Origin: Chryseotalea sp. WA131a
GTDB taxonomy: Bacteria; Bacteroidota; Bacteroidia; Cytophagales; Cyclobacteriaceae
Direction: 5' to 3'
DNA length: 64,000 nt
Assembly: GCA_025370075.1 (NCBI GenBank)
Contig: CP073016.1
Location: 2,108,001 to 2,172,000 of the forward strand
Of the stretch, positions 1 to 9,134 are shown in pieces; positions within the stretch are counted from its first letter, which is position 1; every line of letters begins with the position of its first letter. The translations under genes were made by a program, and so were the position numbers. The notes beneath the pieces are model-generated. The model saw only the letters and a program-made list of their open reading frames with translations. It was not told where the DNA came from and did not search any database.

Positions 1-362
1 TAAGCAATTGTTGCAAAAACCAGTGTTACTGTAATCCTGAAGAGCATAGCACCGACAGTTTTTTCTTCATAAATCCCACCAGAACTAATGTGAATTTTAA
101 GACCGATAAACGCGGAAAATAGAATTAGCGTTGAAATTCCTAAGAGTGTAGCTGTCCATTTCTTGTTGTTGATAAACCCATAAGCAGCGAATAGGTAAAG
201 AATGCTACTGATGAAATTTGACCAAACCACAAAAGGAACATAATTGCCCTCTTTGGCTCTAATACCAAACAAATCAAATATTACAGATGTGCTTAGAAAT
301 AGAGTAAGCAAACCAAAGCCCGTCAATACAGCAACTAATAAAAAAAGTATTGCCTTTTTCAT
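1..362 (-). CDS. Small membrane protein, 3' end at window edge
   Basis: About 120 residues are visible, starting MKKAILFLLVAVLTGFGLL, with roughly four hydrophobic segments and a polar stretch near residue 100. The last two bases read TA, so the stop codon is probably cut by the window edge. Its ATG overlaps the stop of the preceding gene (ATGA at 359-362), so the two are translationally coupled. Function unknown. Confidence 0.7.
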   Translation of the reverse strand, partial: MKKAILFLLVAVLTGFGLLTLFLSTSVIFDLFGIRAKEGNYVPFVVWSNFISSILYLFAAYGFINNKKWTATLLGISTLILFSAFIGLKIHISSGGIYEEKTVGAMLFRITVTLVFATIA

Positions 363-772
363 AATTGAGTGAACGGTTTCATTTTAAGAAATGCAATTCC
401 AAGCCAAACAACGGAAACTGTCATTGTAATTGCACCTATTAATACTAATGCAGGTGGTAAACCAAAATACACCTCTGTTAATATTCCAATTGGCATTAAT
501 AAGCCTGTGAGTGCGAACCAAGAAATGGCTTTGACGTTTTGGAGTTTGTTTCTAAAATGAAGTAGAAGATAGCCAATTAGGATGTTAAGAAAAGCGAACA
601 AGTTTCCGTGAACGTGGGCAAGTCGAGTCTCAAAATGTTTTCCGATACTATATGAGTTTACCCATTCTTCTTTCCCAGGAGCAAAGTCACGAAGATAAAT
701 TAGTAGAAAGCCATAAGCCATGAAAAAGCCCATTGTCAAAAAGCCAATTGCGATGTTGTTTTTACCATTCAT
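359..772 (-). CDS. Four-helix membrane protein
   Basis: 137 residues with about four transmembrane segments (near 8-27, 50-70, 83-103 and 108-128). A histidine-bearing stretch (KHFETRLAHVHGN, residues 45-57) lies just before the second helix; spaced histidines next to helices can bind haem or metal, but I recognise no family. It is the first gene of a two-gene operon with 1-362, in a cassette whose left end is outside the window. The right-hand hairpin of this module is at 1178-1237. Confidence 0.7.
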   Translation of the reverse strand: MNGKNNIAIGFLTMGFFMAYGFLLIYLRDFAPGKEEWVNSYSIGKHFETRLAHVHGNLFAFLNILIGYLLLHFRNKLQNVKAISWFALTGLLMPIGILTEVYFGLPPALVLIGAITMTVSVVWLGIAFLKMKPFTQL

Positions 773-1177
773 ATTATTTTATATTAAAGTGTTGAGTTAA
801 GCTTAATATCCTAAATCACTATAGACAATCTTAGTCTGGTCACTTTTTGACTAAATGCCGTATGTGGGCAAGGCTGCCCAAAATTGAACCGTAAATCGGA
901 AGATGGGTTAACAGGGAGTGAATCTGTAACTGAACCATTTCCTTATTTTTTACCAAATGTGATAAGAAGCCACTGTTATAGAAATGATTAAACTCATAGG
1001 ATAACATGATTATACAACACCTTTCTTAAAGTATTTTATGCTACATTCAAACCAATTGTTTCAGCGTAGTAATCTTTGTTATAAAGAAGTTGGTGGTACT
1101 CTTAGAGAATTACGTCTACTATATGGATTACTATGTAGAAGCATTTACCCATTTGTAATTGGATTGATCTGGTCGGG
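773..1177. other. Gene-less stretch upstream of the membrane operon
   Basis: No convincing gene. A plus-strand reading around 1038-1150 gives VGGTLRELRLLYGLL, faintly like the start of an XRE-type helix-turn-helix protein, but it runs straight into the hairpin at 1178. It could be a remnant; I do not call it a gene. Confidence 0.3.
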
Positions 1178-1237
1178 TTTGGCTCTTGCCATTGCTTTGG
1201 TGTCGCGGTGGGAGGTGCGGCAATGGCAAGTGCCAAA
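1178..1237 (+). repeat. Module hairpin, right-end type (module 1)
   Basis: Arms TTTGGCTCTTGCCATTGC and AATGGCAAGTGCCAAA enclose the conserved loop that starts TTTGGTGTCGCG and ends GTGCGGC. It lies on the upstream side of the membrane operon; the partner hairpin would be left of the window. Confidence 0.75.
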
Positions 1238-1459
1238 AGCGTGGGCGAGAATTTTTTTAGGTTGCCGTGCGGTGGGGATTGTTAGACGTGTCGTTGTTCG
1301 TCAGCCGAGTCGAGTCCCAGTTTTTTGTGTTTCCTTTTAAAGTCCCCGTTGTCTAAGGATACGTTAAGTTGTCCCCGTGGAGATATTTAATAGGTTGGAT
1401 TGTCAAACGTTGTTTTGTCGTCTTGGAGTATGTGTCGGGTTACACGGAAGGGCATTGTT
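1238..1459. other. Gene-less, GTC-rich cassette end
   Basis: No open frame that looks like protein. The plus strand is full of GTC (gacgtgtcg, cgtcagccgagtcgagtccc), as in many cassette sequences here. Confidence 0.4.
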
Positions 1460-1587
1460 GCTAACGTTTGTGTTTGCGCAGTGGTGGGCTTCCGAAGCCG
1501 CGCCCTGTCCCCGACACAAAACGTTGAACGAAGATAACACTTTGAACTTACACGTCACCCCACCATTGCGCAAACATTTTGTTGCCG
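1459..1587 (-). other. attC site 1
   Basis: AAC at 1463, GTT at 1581. Inner arms GTTTGTGTTTGCGCAGTGG and CCACCATTGCGCAAAC. It closes the TonB-like cassette to its right. Confidence 0.88.
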
Positions 1588-1591
1588 GCTG

Positions 1592-2239
1592 TTACCTCTT
1601 CTCACCTTTTTTTGGGTCAAACGTTATTGGTATCACAAGTCTCGTCTTAACTGGCTTACCTTTTTGTCGTCCGGGATTGAAAGGATAATTTAATGTCGAA
1701 AGAACCCGAACTGCTTCTTTGTCTGCTAACTCATTGAATCCCTTTATCAATCTCACGTCTTTCATTTGCCCAACGGAGTCAATAGTAAACTCAACGAACG
1801 ATTTTCCTTTTTCATTTAGTCCGGTTGGATAGTTCATTTTGCTTGTAATTGCCTCAAAGAATTTTTTATAACCACCTATTGGTTCAGCCTGAGTCTCAAC
1901 TATTATTCCTAAGAATACTTCCTCTTCATTCTCAGTCTCGATTTTTTCACACGCCTTTAATAATGAGTCCCCTTTTATTACCTCTTGTCCAAGTGTTGGA
2001 ATTGTCAAAGATGTCGCTATAAATGTCGCGGCTGCATATTTTAAAAATTGGTCGCTGAGCTGAGATTTTTTAAATAGTCCACAAACTGGTCCTTTCGATT
2101 TCTTAATTTCTTCTCTTAATTCTTTGTCCGTTTTGCCAGTAAAATCTATGACAGCATGGGAGCATCTGTCGCAGTGGAGTTTGTTGTCCAATGTCTCAGG
2201 GCAGTTAAACTCAATGGTAACGTCTTTAATCTTTGTCAT
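1592..2239 (-). CDS. TonB C-terminal domain protein
   Basis: 215 residues. The N-terminal part has paired cysteines (FNCPETLDNKLHCDRC, residues 11-26; CGLF near 53), then one hydrophobic segment (about 67-85). The C-terminal 90 residues match the TonB C-terminal fold (GKSFVEFTIDSVGQMKDVRL ... EAVRVLSTLNYPFNPGRQKG ... VIPITF). Related Bacteroidota proteins have a cytoplasmic Cys-rich head, one helix and a periplasmic TonB-like domain. No ExbB/ExbD partner is encoded here, so energy transduction is doubtful. Single gene of its cassette; the stop lies 5 bp from the attC core. Confidence 0.75.
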   Translation of the reverse strand: MTKIKDVTIEFNCPETLDNKLHCDRCSHAVIDFTGKTDKELREEIKKSKGPVCGLFKKSQLSDQFLKYAAATFIATSLTIPTLGQEVIKGDSLLKACEKIETENEEEVFLGIIVETQAEPIGGYKKFFEAITSKMNYPTGLNEKGKSFVEFTIDSVGQMKDVRLIKGFNELADKEAVRVLSTLNYPFNPGRQKGKPVKTRLVIPITFDPKKGEKR

Positions 2240-2309
2240 AAGTTAGGTCGTCATTGAGTCTATAATCCTGTCTCCGTTAATTAGTCACAAAACTGTCCGA
2301 GGTAATTGC

Positions 2310-2440
2310 CGGCAACGGTTAGCTTGTGGCAGGCGGGCAAATAAAAACCTTCGTCCTGTCCAACGTGATAAAGATAAATAAAGAACTACAAACTGCAATG
2401 ACGCACAGTCCCGCCCGCTTGCCACAAGCTTTTGTTGGTG
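2310..2440 (-). other. attC site 2
   Basis: AAC 2314, GTT 2434. Inner arms TTAGCTTGTGGCAGGCGGGC and GCCCGCTTGCCACAAGC. Confidence 0.88.
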
Positions 2441-2447
2441 GCAGTGC

Positions 2448-3002
2448 TTATTTACTCGATTTTAACAAACCAAAAAAAGTCAATATCTCTTTCCAATTAC
2501 TAATCAAAAAAGTCAATGCCGAACCAATTAAAGTGAACCAAATTCTATTATTTCGGTTTTGAAGCTTCAAATTCTCGATCGTCAGTTTGTCAATTTCCTC
2601 TTTGCTCTTTCTGGTCGTTAGCTCGTTCCTGAGTGAGTCATTTTGCAACTTTAAATTTTCATACTCTAAATTTTCCTTCGTCTGCTCTGCATTATCGCGT
2701 TTTGATTTTAATTCTAAATGTTTTAACCAACCACCATTTTCTTGAATCTCTCGTCCATGAGGTGTCGCGGAATAGAGCACACCACTTGCATCATTTGTTG
2801 TTACCAGTTCTAAATGCGCCATTCTGTCGGTCAATATTACTAACTCACTTTGGTTTGCGTTCAGATTTTCTGTCCAAAAGTCGTGAAGCGATGATGAGCC
2901 GTCTAGAGTCCCAAATGCAACTGCATAGGCTTCTCCACGTGGAATTGAGACGTGGTTGCAATACACTTCAAGTAGCTTATTAATTTTCTCGTCCTTTGTC
3001 AT
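2448..3002 (-). CDS. Coiled-coil, C-terminally anchored membrane protein
   Basis: 184 residues. Residues 1-95 look like a compact, winged-helix-like domain (VAFGTLDGSSSLHDFW, LYSATPHGREIQENGGW). Residues 96-150 are a heptad-rich coiled coil (LEYENLKLQNDSLRNEL ... LTIENLKLQNRN). A single hydrophobic helix follows at about 153-175 (IWFTLIGSALTFLI). This is probably a soluble sensor or binding head tethered to the inner membrane. Function unknown. The reading strand is rich in GAC. Confidence 0.7.
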   Translation of the reverse strand: MTKDEKINKLLEVYCNHVSIPRGEAYAVAFGTLDGSSSLHDFWTENLNANQSELVILTDRMAHLELVTTNDASGVLYSATPHGREIQENGGWLKHLELKSKRDNAEQTKENLEYENLKLQNDSLRNELTTRKSKEEIDKLTIENLKLQNRNNRIWFTLIGSALTFLISNWKEILTFFGLLKSSK

Positions 3003-3029
3003 ATTTCGTTATAGTTCGAAGCGCATTGC

Positions 3030-3156
3030 CACTAACGATGAGGGTTGCCGAAGGTGGGATTAAAAACTTCGCTCTTTCCCCATAAGATAAAATTAATAGA
3101 AAGAGGAACGTTTTCCTAACGCACTTAGCCCCACTTTCGGCAACCCTATGTTGGGC
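3030..3156 (-). other. attC site 3 (type B)
   Basis: AAC 3034, GTT 3150. Arms GAGGGTTGCCGAAGGTGGG and CCCACTTTCGGCAACCC (its last two Cs unpaired). Confidence 0.88.
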
Positions 3157-3542
3157 GGTGTTGCAATTTCGAGTTCGCCTTTTATGGCCAAGTCATTGCG
3201 TATAAAAGAAAATTATGCGCACGTTACTTGGACTGCCGAAGTTCATTTCCCTGTTATTTACCCCCTTTTAACACGGCACACTTCGGCACGTTAGCCGTAA
3301 TTAAACGTTTGTAATCGTTTGACATCTGGATACTGTCAAACCAAACGATTAACTTCGTCCCCAAGTCTTTGAAAGCGGGGTCACCCGTTTGAAAGTGCGA
3401 ACTTTCACGGTCTCACCGCAAAGACTTGAAAAGAAATCCTAACGTCTTTCTTCCAACGTGCCTTCAGCGACTTTGTAAATAAATAGGGAAAACAGAACTT
3501 TGTAAAAGGCGATCTCTGAAATTCGCACTCGCAATATAGCCC
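3150..3542 (-). repeat. Family B cassette, copy 1 (possible structured ncRNA)
   Basis: About 393 bp, no good ORF. Three strong inverted repeats: TGCCGAAGT 3234-3242 with ACTTCGGCA 3280-3288; AATCGTTTGACA 3313-3324 with 3334-3350; CAAGTCTTTG 3362-3371 with CAAAGACTTG 3419-3428, the last enclosing GAAAGTGCGAACTTTC (3391-3406). Near-identical copies start at 5025, 12561, 29978 and 32972. Confidence 0.7.
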
Positions 3543-3669
3543 AACGGCCAAGTTTGTGACGGCTGCGGTCTTAGGAGCGCGTCCCTGTCGCACGTGGCAG
3601 AGCTAAATTAAGAAAAACAAACCTAATAACCGAACCGCACCCGCAGCTGGCATAAACTTTTTGTTATGC
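3539..3669 (-). other. attC site 4 (type A)
   Basis: AAC 3543, GTT 3663. Arms AAGTTTGTGACGGCTGCGG and CCGCAGCTGGCATAAACTT. Confidence 0.88.
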
Positions 3670-3900
3670 GAACAGCCCCAGAAACTGTTCAGGGGCCGAA
3701 AAACCGTCCAACGTGCCGGGTGCGCCTACGTCCCTGTCCCGGAGCGGTGAAGCGTGGCGCGGTGAAGAAATTGTCGACCGCGTCACCGTCCCCACGCAAT
3801 GCTGAACCAATTTGAAAAGCTGTAAAAGAAATAAGCAAAGGCGCGGGATGAATTTTGTTTTGCGGTTTCAAAATCCTGCGCGTTCGCGGGGCTTGCGCTT
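3663..3900 (-). repeat. Family A gene-less cassette, copy 1
   Basis: Body of about 238 bp starting GTTATGCGAACAGCCCC and ending GGGGCTTGCGC. It contains the hairpin GCCCC...GGGGC just inside the left end and a second stem (GCGCGGGAT ... ATCCTGCGC) near the right end. A 60-codon minus-strand ORF is open in most copies but is not clearly coding. Confidence 0.75.
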
Positions 3901-4028
3901 AACGCTAAAGTTTGCGTCAGGGCGGGAAGTTAACACCTGCGTCATCTCCCACGTGATAAAAGAACTAAATAACCACCAACTTTGCAAGCCACACGTCCGC
4001 CCCGCCTGGCGCAAACTTATTGTTATGG
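3897..4028 (-). other. attC site 5 (type D)
   Basis: AAC 3901, GTT 4022. Arms AAGTTTGCGTCAGGGCGGG and CCCGCCTGGCGCAAACTT. The R'' box reads CGCTTAAC instead of CGCATAAC. Confidence 0.88.
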
Positions 4029-4192
4029 GCTGCTGTCCTACGTCACTCTCCACGAAGTGCGTCCCGATGTAGTCCTGCGTCAAACGCTCAACAACGTGCT
4101 GACTTCGTCCCGTCAACGAAGTGCGCACGTAAACGTCAGGCGAAAAACTGTCAATGAAATGCGGTCCCACGAGAACAAAACAAGTTGCCCAT
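4022..4192 (-). repeat. Family D gene-less cassette, copy 1
   Basis: About 171 bp, GTC-rich, with short repeats of the kind ACGAAGTGCG (near 4040 and 4110). No convincing ORF. Other copies at 44627 and 62524. Confidence 0.65.
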
Positions 4193-4319
4193 AACGGCTA
4201 AGTTTGTGACGGCTGCGGTTTTCGGAGCGCGTCCCTGTCGCACGTGGCCGAGCTAAATTAAGAAAAACAAACCGAATAACCGCACCGCACCCGCAGCTGG
4301 CATAAACTTTTTGTTATGC
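4189..4319 (-). other. attC site 6 (type A)
   Basis: AAC 4193, GTT 4313. Confidence 0.87.
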
Positions 4320-4550
4320 GAACAGCCCCAGAAACTGTTCAGGGGCCGAAAAACCGTCCAACGTGGCGGGTGCGCCTGCGTCCCTGTCCCGGAGCGGTGA
4401 GGCGTGGCGCGGTGAAGAAATTGTCGACCGCGTCACCGTCCCCACGCAATGCTGAACCAATTTGAAAAGCTGCAAAACCAATAAGCAAAGGCGCGGGATG
4501 AATTTCATTTTGCGGTTTCAAAATCCTGCGCGTTCGCGGGGCTTGCGCAT
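4313..4550 (-). repeat. Family A cassette, copy 2
   Basis: Variant with GAATTTCATTTTGCGG near the right end; this sub-type recurs at 30849, 31207 and 46139. Confidence 0.75.
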
Positions 4551-4677
4551 AACGGCTAAGTTTGTGACGGCTGCGGTTTTCGGAGCGCGTCCCTGTCGCA
4601 CGTGGCAGAGCGAAATTAAGAAAAACAAACCGAATAACCGCACCGCCCCCGCAGCTGGCATAAACTTTTTGTTATGC
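4547..4677 (-). other. attC site 7 (type A)
   Basis: AAC 4551, GTT 4671. Confidence 0.87.
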
Positions 4678-4908
4678 GAACAGCCCCAGAAACTGTTCAG
4701 GGACCGAAAAACCGTCCAACGTGGCGGGTGCGCCTGCGTCCCTGTCCCGGAGCGGTGAGGCGTGGCGCGGTGAAGAAATTGTCGACCGCGTCACCGTCCC
4801 TACGCAATGGTGAACCAATTTGAAAAGCTGCAAAACAAATAAGCAAAGGCGCGGGATGAATTTTGTTTTGCGGTCTCAAAATCCTGCGCGTTCGCGGGGC
4901 TTGCGCAT
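4671..4908 (-). repeat. Family A cassette, copy 3
   Basis: Third family A body in this cluster; tandem with copy 2 at a period of 358 bp. Confidence 0.75.
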
Positions 4909-5031
4909 AACGATGAGGGTTGCCGAAGGTGGGATTAAAAACTTCGCTCTTTCCCCATAAGATAAAATTAATAGAAAGAGGAACGTTTTCCTAACGCACT
5001 TAGCCCCACTTTCGGCAACCCTATGTTGGGC
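4905..5031 (-). other. attC site 8 (type B)
   Basis: AAC 4909, GTT 5025. Confidence 0.87.
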
Positions 5032-5417
5032 GGTGTTGCAATTTCGAGTTCGCCTTTTATGGCCAAGTCATTGCGTATAAAAGAAAATTATGCGCACGTT
5101 ACTTGGACTGCCGAAGTTCATTTCCCTGTTATTTACCCCCTTTTAACACGGCACACTTCGGCACGTTAGCCGTAATTAAACGTTTGTAATCGTTTGACAT
5201 CTGGATACTGTCAAACCAAACGATTAACTTCGTCCCCAAGTCTTTGAAAGCGGGGTCACCCGTTTGAAAGTGCGAACTTTCACGGTCTCACCGCAAAGAC
5301 TTGAAAAGAAATCCTAACGTCTTTCTTCCAACGTGCCTTCAGCGACTTTGTAAATAAATAGGGAAAACAGAACTTTGTAAAAGGCGATCTCTGAAATTCG
5401 CACTCGCAATATAGCCC
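5025..5417 (-). repeat. Family B cassette, copy 2
   Basis: Apparently identical to copy 1 over its whole length, including all three stems, which suggests recent duplication inside the array. Confidence 0.7.
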
Positions 5418-5543
5418 AACGTGAGTATTTGCGTTCGAGCGGGGCTTCCGAAGCCACGCCTTGTCCCCGACAACGAACGCAATAAAGATACGAAAACGTT
5501 GGACTGCGCGTCAACCCCGCTTGACGCAAATACATTGTTGTGT
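5414..5543 (-). other. attC site 9
   Basis: AAC 5418, GTT 5537. Arms GTATTTGCGTTCGAGCGGGG and CCCCGCTTGACGCAAATAC. This arm type recurs at 41928, 44793, 54680 and 61923. Confidence 0.88.
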
Positions 5544-5584
5544 GCTGGGCGGTTTTTACTAAACCAATTCGTTGCTGTCGGTTG

Positions 5585-5755
5585 TCAGCGATCAATCTCT
5601 ACCTGAATCTTTCTTAACTCTTCATTCCATTTAAACACTTCATCAATATATTTCTTGTCGATAAAGCCAGAGTCCGTTTGCTCTTCTTCCAGCTTCTTAC
5701 TGGCTTTGTTTAGTTTAATAATGATTTCAATTCTCTTCTTTAATAATTCTTCCAT
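5585..5755 (-). CDS. Small coiled-coil protein
   Basis: 56 residues, highly charged and helical: it starts MEELLKKRIEIIIKLNKASK and continues KLEEEQTDSGFIDKKYIDEV. It is the downstream gene of a two-gene cassette (with 5850-6110) and ends 46 bp before the attC core. Possibly a small partner or antitoxin-like protein, but no family is recognised. Confidence 0.6.
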   Translation of the reverse strand: MEELLKKRIEIIIKLNKASKKLEEEQTDSGFIDKKYIDEVFKWNEELRKIQVEIDR

Positions 5756-5849
5756 ATTCAATCACTTTATTATAGGCTTACTTTAAAAATACTAATAAAA
5801 ACAATGCGGATTTAAGTTGAGAGTCAAAAAGTCCGTCTTTAGTTATCGT

Positions 5850-6110
5850 TTATATTTTGGTTATCATTTGATCTCTTGCTCTCAAATAAACTCTACCGTC
5901 TGGTTTGATACAAACTTTGACGTCCGCGGTTATAAATTTAGTCCCTATTGGATGTCTTTCTCGTTCATATTTACTGCATTCAATAACCAAGTCTGTCGAT
6001 AAACCTTGGTCTGGTAAAGGACGTACTCTAATTCTTCCTGTCTCAGAGTCTTTAAAACTTTCACACTTGATGTTATCAATGTAGTTCCCCACTATCATCT
6101 CTGGAGTCAT
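5850..6110 (-). CDS. Hypothetical protein
   Basis: 86 residues, soluble, probably beta-rich (GRIRVRPLPDQGLSTDLVIE ... VKVCIKPDGRVYLRARDQM). First gene of the cassette 5537-6219. The ATG is the only reasonable start. No recognised domain; the alternating pattern suggests a small barrel or a binding domain. Confidence 0.6.
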   Translation of the reverse strand: MTPEMIVGNYIDNIKCESFKDSETGRIRVRPLPDQGLSTDLVIECSKYERERHPIGTKFITADVKVCIKPDGRVYLRARDQMITKI

Positions 6111-6212
6111 ATTTTTAGTTGCTTATCGGTCCGTATGATAAAAATTGTCTGGTTAGGAGTTTATTCGTCAAGCCAGTTGGTTGTGCTGAGACAAATCTTT
6201 CCACCGCCTTGC

Positions 6213-6342
6213 ACACAACGTTTGTGTTTCTGCAGTTGTGGGCTTTCGAAGCCGCGTCCTGTCCCCGAAACCAAACGTTGAACGAAGATAAAAACTTATA
6301 GCTTACACTTCACCCCGCAATTGCAGAAACATTTTGTTATGC
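6213..6342 (-). other. attC site 10
   Basis: AAC 6217, GTT 6336. Arms GTTTGTGTTTCTGCAGTTGTG and CGCAATTGCAGAAAC. Confidence 0.88.
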
Positions 6343-6369
6343 ACATGTGCCGCAGTCAACCGTCACTAA

Positions 6370-6432
6370 GCAGCACGGATGCCAAAGCTTAGGTCGCGGG
6401 TTGAAGTAGCGCGGCTTTGGCATTGGTGCTGC
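6370..6432 (+). repeat. Module hairpin, left (module 2)
   Basis: Arms GCAGCACGGATGCCAAAGC and GCTTTGGCATTGGTGCTGC; loop ends with GCGCGGC. It lies 34 bp inside the cassette end, downstream of the permease gene. Confidence 0.75.
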
Positions 6433-6510
6433 GGTACGAAGCACGACTCCAGTCTAGTTAGTGTCGGCTTTGAAGTCGGAAAGTCTTTAGTCGATTGCTT
6501 GGTTTTCATT

Positions 6511-9132
6511 TCACTCCATTTTTATCACATCGACTGGGTTCATTCGGCCTGATTTCCAAGCGGAGTAGCTGACTGAAAGCATAACTACCATCACAGAAGT
6601 CAATACCACAAGTAAAAACGGCAGGTAATCTAACTCAACCCGGTAAGCGAAAGTACTTAGCCATTCCTCGATAAGCATATATGCAACGGGCAACGCTACG
6701 GCACAGGCAATCAATACGAGACGAATGAAATAGTTAATATGCAACATGGAAATCTGTGTCACCGATGCACCTAGTACCTTGCGTATGCCAAATTCTTTCA
6801 TTCGTTTCACGGACATGTACATGGCCATCGAGAAAATTCCAAGTACTGAAATCAAAACTATAACAAGTGTACCAAATTGAAGTGAAGCATACGCTTTGTT
6901 CTCCTTCTCGTGGCTTCTGTTGTACAGCTCTGCCACATGAAACCAGTTAAGCGGGTAGCCAGGCATAATCATTTTATATTTTTCTTCTACTGATTGAATG
7001 ACGGATTTTGCATCACCAGTGTAGCGAACGTAAATAAAACCATCAGGGTATTCGTTCGTCCATGGCAACCGCATCACAAGCGGTTTCACTTTATCATACA
7101 ATGGACTGATGTTGATATCTGAAACAACGCCCACCACCGTTCCGTCCCACTTGCCCTTCTCTTCGGGATGCGTGTAGATGCGTTTGCCCAACGGCTCTTT
7201 CCAACCCAGTTCCCTCACAGCCGATTCATTCACAATAAATGCGGCACCACTGTCCGAAGGAATTTCAGCATCAAAACCCCTGCCTTGCAAAATCTTTATC
7301 TCAAGTGTTGAGAAGAGTTCATCATCAGAGAATACTTCATACAATTCAACCTGCTTCATCTCCGGCTTACTTTCCTGTTCAACAAAGTACCAATCAGTCC
7401 CATACCCACCACTTATAAAAAACGAGCTGTTTGAAACCTGAGTGACTCCCGCAACCTGTTTAAGTTCATGTTTAAATGTCGTCATATTATTTACGGTGAA
7501 TCCCTGCGGCATATTTAGCATCAGCAGGTTTTCCTTATTAAACCCAAGGTCTTTATTGTGAATAAAACTGATTTGATTGCCAACTATTACAGCACAAATT
7601 ATACAGATCGCTGAAATGCCGAATTGGACAAACAACAAAATCTTGCTTAATGAAGAGTTGTATCCGCTGCTATTGGATTTTAGGTTTTGAATCACTCCCG
7701 AAGTGGTAAACATTTTTGCAGGGAAGTAGGTTGAAAAGAAAAGCAAAACAACCAAACCTGACCCCGCAAGTATCGCCACTCTGGGATTTAACAGCATTTC
7801 AAAGCGCAGGTCGCCATCCAGTAACTGCGTAACTTTAGGAAACAGTAGGTAAAGTGCACCCACGCCTAGAGTCAATGCGAAGAGACTGAACAATAACGTT
7901 TCAAGCGATACCTGTGATATCAATTGATACTTTCGTGCACCCAGCACTTTGCGAACGCCAGTTTCGCGTGCACGGCTGTTGAAATCCGCAATGGAAAGGT
8001 TAACATAGTTAATGGCAGCCACCATCAGCAACAAAACCCCAAGAACCGAAAAGGCATAAACGTAAGTCGCACTACCCTTGGTACCCATTTCACCCTGATA
8101 TTCAGGGTCAAGATAAATGTTTGAAATAGGTTGAAAGAAGAGATCGAATCCCACTTCCTGCCGTTCTGACTTTTTGATATGCCTGTTCAGCAACGACTCT
8201 ATTTTTGAGCTAAGTTCTTCCGTTACAGGTTTTTTCAGTCGAACAAAAAGGGTTGATGACTGGGCAAAGAATTCTCCGGGTGATACAATACTATTGAGCG
8301 TTGATTCGGTTTTGTCAAGTATGACTGCTTCAATACCAATGGATGTATGGCTAGGGTTTTTGATCACAGCTGTTACCTGGTACACATCGTCCCTATTGTT
8401 AATTGTGATCAGCCTACCTAATGCGCTAGCTGTTCCGAAAAGATTTTCCGAAATTTTTCTAGTGAGCACAATGCCATTCGGATTTTTCAATGCATTGGAT
8501 GAACCTTCGATAAAATCGAACTTTAATAAATCGAATAAGGTGCTGTCAGCCTCTATCAAGAAACCTCCACAGGAAACGCTTTTATCTTCGTACCGGAGGT
8601 AAGAACCATGTGCATACCTTATTCTGGCAATCGCTTCTATTTCAGGAATATCTTGTTTCAGTATAGGACCAATGGCGTGTGGCACAATAGCATATTTTTC
8701 CACCTGATCGGCTTCTTTGCGTAGAGAGTTTACCCGGTAGACATTTTGATGGTCGTTGTGGTGTGTATCATACGATCTTTGATATGACACATACATCGCG
8801 ATTGAAAGAAAACTAAAAATCGCTAATGTCAACCCACCTAGTTTAAAAACAAAATTCACTTTGCTTTTACGGATGTGGCGCATTCCAGTGATGAAATAGT
8901 TTTTGAACATAAAAAAGTGGTTTTGTTCTATATTGATTTTGTTTCGTAAGATGATCCCCGGCCTGAAAAACCGAAAACATGCTAGGATAAATCGTAGCTT
9001 GGCTTTTCGTTTCCCTGTAGTTCTCTCTTCGTAGTTATATATTTCGATGAGGTCTCCCTCAATCTGTTCATACAACTCTTCAGGGCAAATTGCACGAAGT
9101 AATCTTTCTGCCCATTTCGGAAGCGATTTCAT
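6511..9132 (-). CDS. MacB/FtsX-type ABC permease with prefix domain
   Basis: 873 residues. Residues 1-85 are the soluble prefix found on PadR-linked permeases of this type (LPKWAERLLRAICPEELYEQ). A first helix lies near 95-120. Two periplasmic core domains alternate with two FtsX helix bundles, each bearing the coupling motif (GVRKVLGA around 395 and GIRKVLGA around 775), the usual contact with the ATPase. No ATP-binding subunit is in the window, so it must borrow one or act alone. It follows PadR gene 9135-9467 by 2 bp, so the two form an operon. A counted part of the gene shows no GTC/GAC skew, unlike many neighbouring cassettes. Confidence 0.88.
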   Translation of the reverse strand: MKSLPKWAERLLRAICPEELYEQIEGDLIEIYNYEERTTGKRKAKLRFILACFRFFRPGIILRNKINIEQNHFFMFKNYFITGMRHIRKSKVNFVFKLGGLTLAIFSFLSIAMYVSYQRSYDTHHNDHQNVYRVNSLRKEADQVEKYAIVPHAIGPILKQDIPEIEAIARIRYAHGSYLRYEDKSVSCGGFLIEADSTLFDLLKFDFIEGSSNALKNPNGIVLTRKISENLFGTASALGRLITINNRDDVYQVTAVIKNPSHTSIGIEAVILDKTESTLNSIVSPGEFFAQSSTLFVRLKKPVTEELSSKIESLLNRHIKKSERQEVGFDLFFQPISNIYLDPEYQGEMGTKGSATYVYAFSVLGVLLLMVAAINYVNLSIADFNSRARETGVRKVLGARKYQLISQVSLETLLFSLFALTLGVGALYLLFPKVTQLLDGDLRFEMLLNPRVAILAGSGLVVLLFFSTYFPAKMFTTSGVIQNLKSNSSGYNSSLSKILLFVQFGISAICIICAVIVGNQISFIHNKDLGFNKENLLMLNMPQGFTVNNMTTFKHELKQVAGVTQVSNSSFFISGGYGTDWYFVEQESKPEMKQVELYEVFSDDELFSTLEIKILQGRGFDAEIPSDSGAAFIVNESAVRELGWKEPLGKRIYTHPEEKGKWDGTVVGVVSDINISPLYDKVKPLVMRLPWTNEYPDGFIYVRYTGDAKSVIQSVEEKYKMIMPGYPLNWFHVAELYNRSHEKENKAYASLQFGTLVIVLISVLGIFSMAMYMSVKRMKEFGIRKVLGASVTQISMLHINYFIRLVLIACAVALPVAYMLIEEWLSTFAYRVELDYLPFLLVVLTSVMVVMLSVSYSAWKSGRMNPVDVIKME

Positions 9133-9134
9133 TT

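Noticed and set aside
1038..1340. Plus-strand ORF with a helix-turn-helix-like stretch (LRELRLLYGLL)
   Set aside because: Runs through the module hairpin and a GTC-rich spacer; at best a short remnant.
3868..4170. 100-codon minus-strand ORF through family D and its attC
   Set aside because: It crosses recombination cores, so it would be broken whenever the cassette moves.
4697..4879. 60-residue minus-strand ORFs in each family A cassette
   Set aside because: Open in most copies, but changes are often non-synonymous and copies 5 and 18 have single-base indels; conserved inverted repeats explain the similarity better.
5314..5595. 93-codon minus-strand ORF across attC 9 and family B copy 2
   Set aside because: The same peptide pieces recur wherever those repeats meet, and no start context or domain is present.
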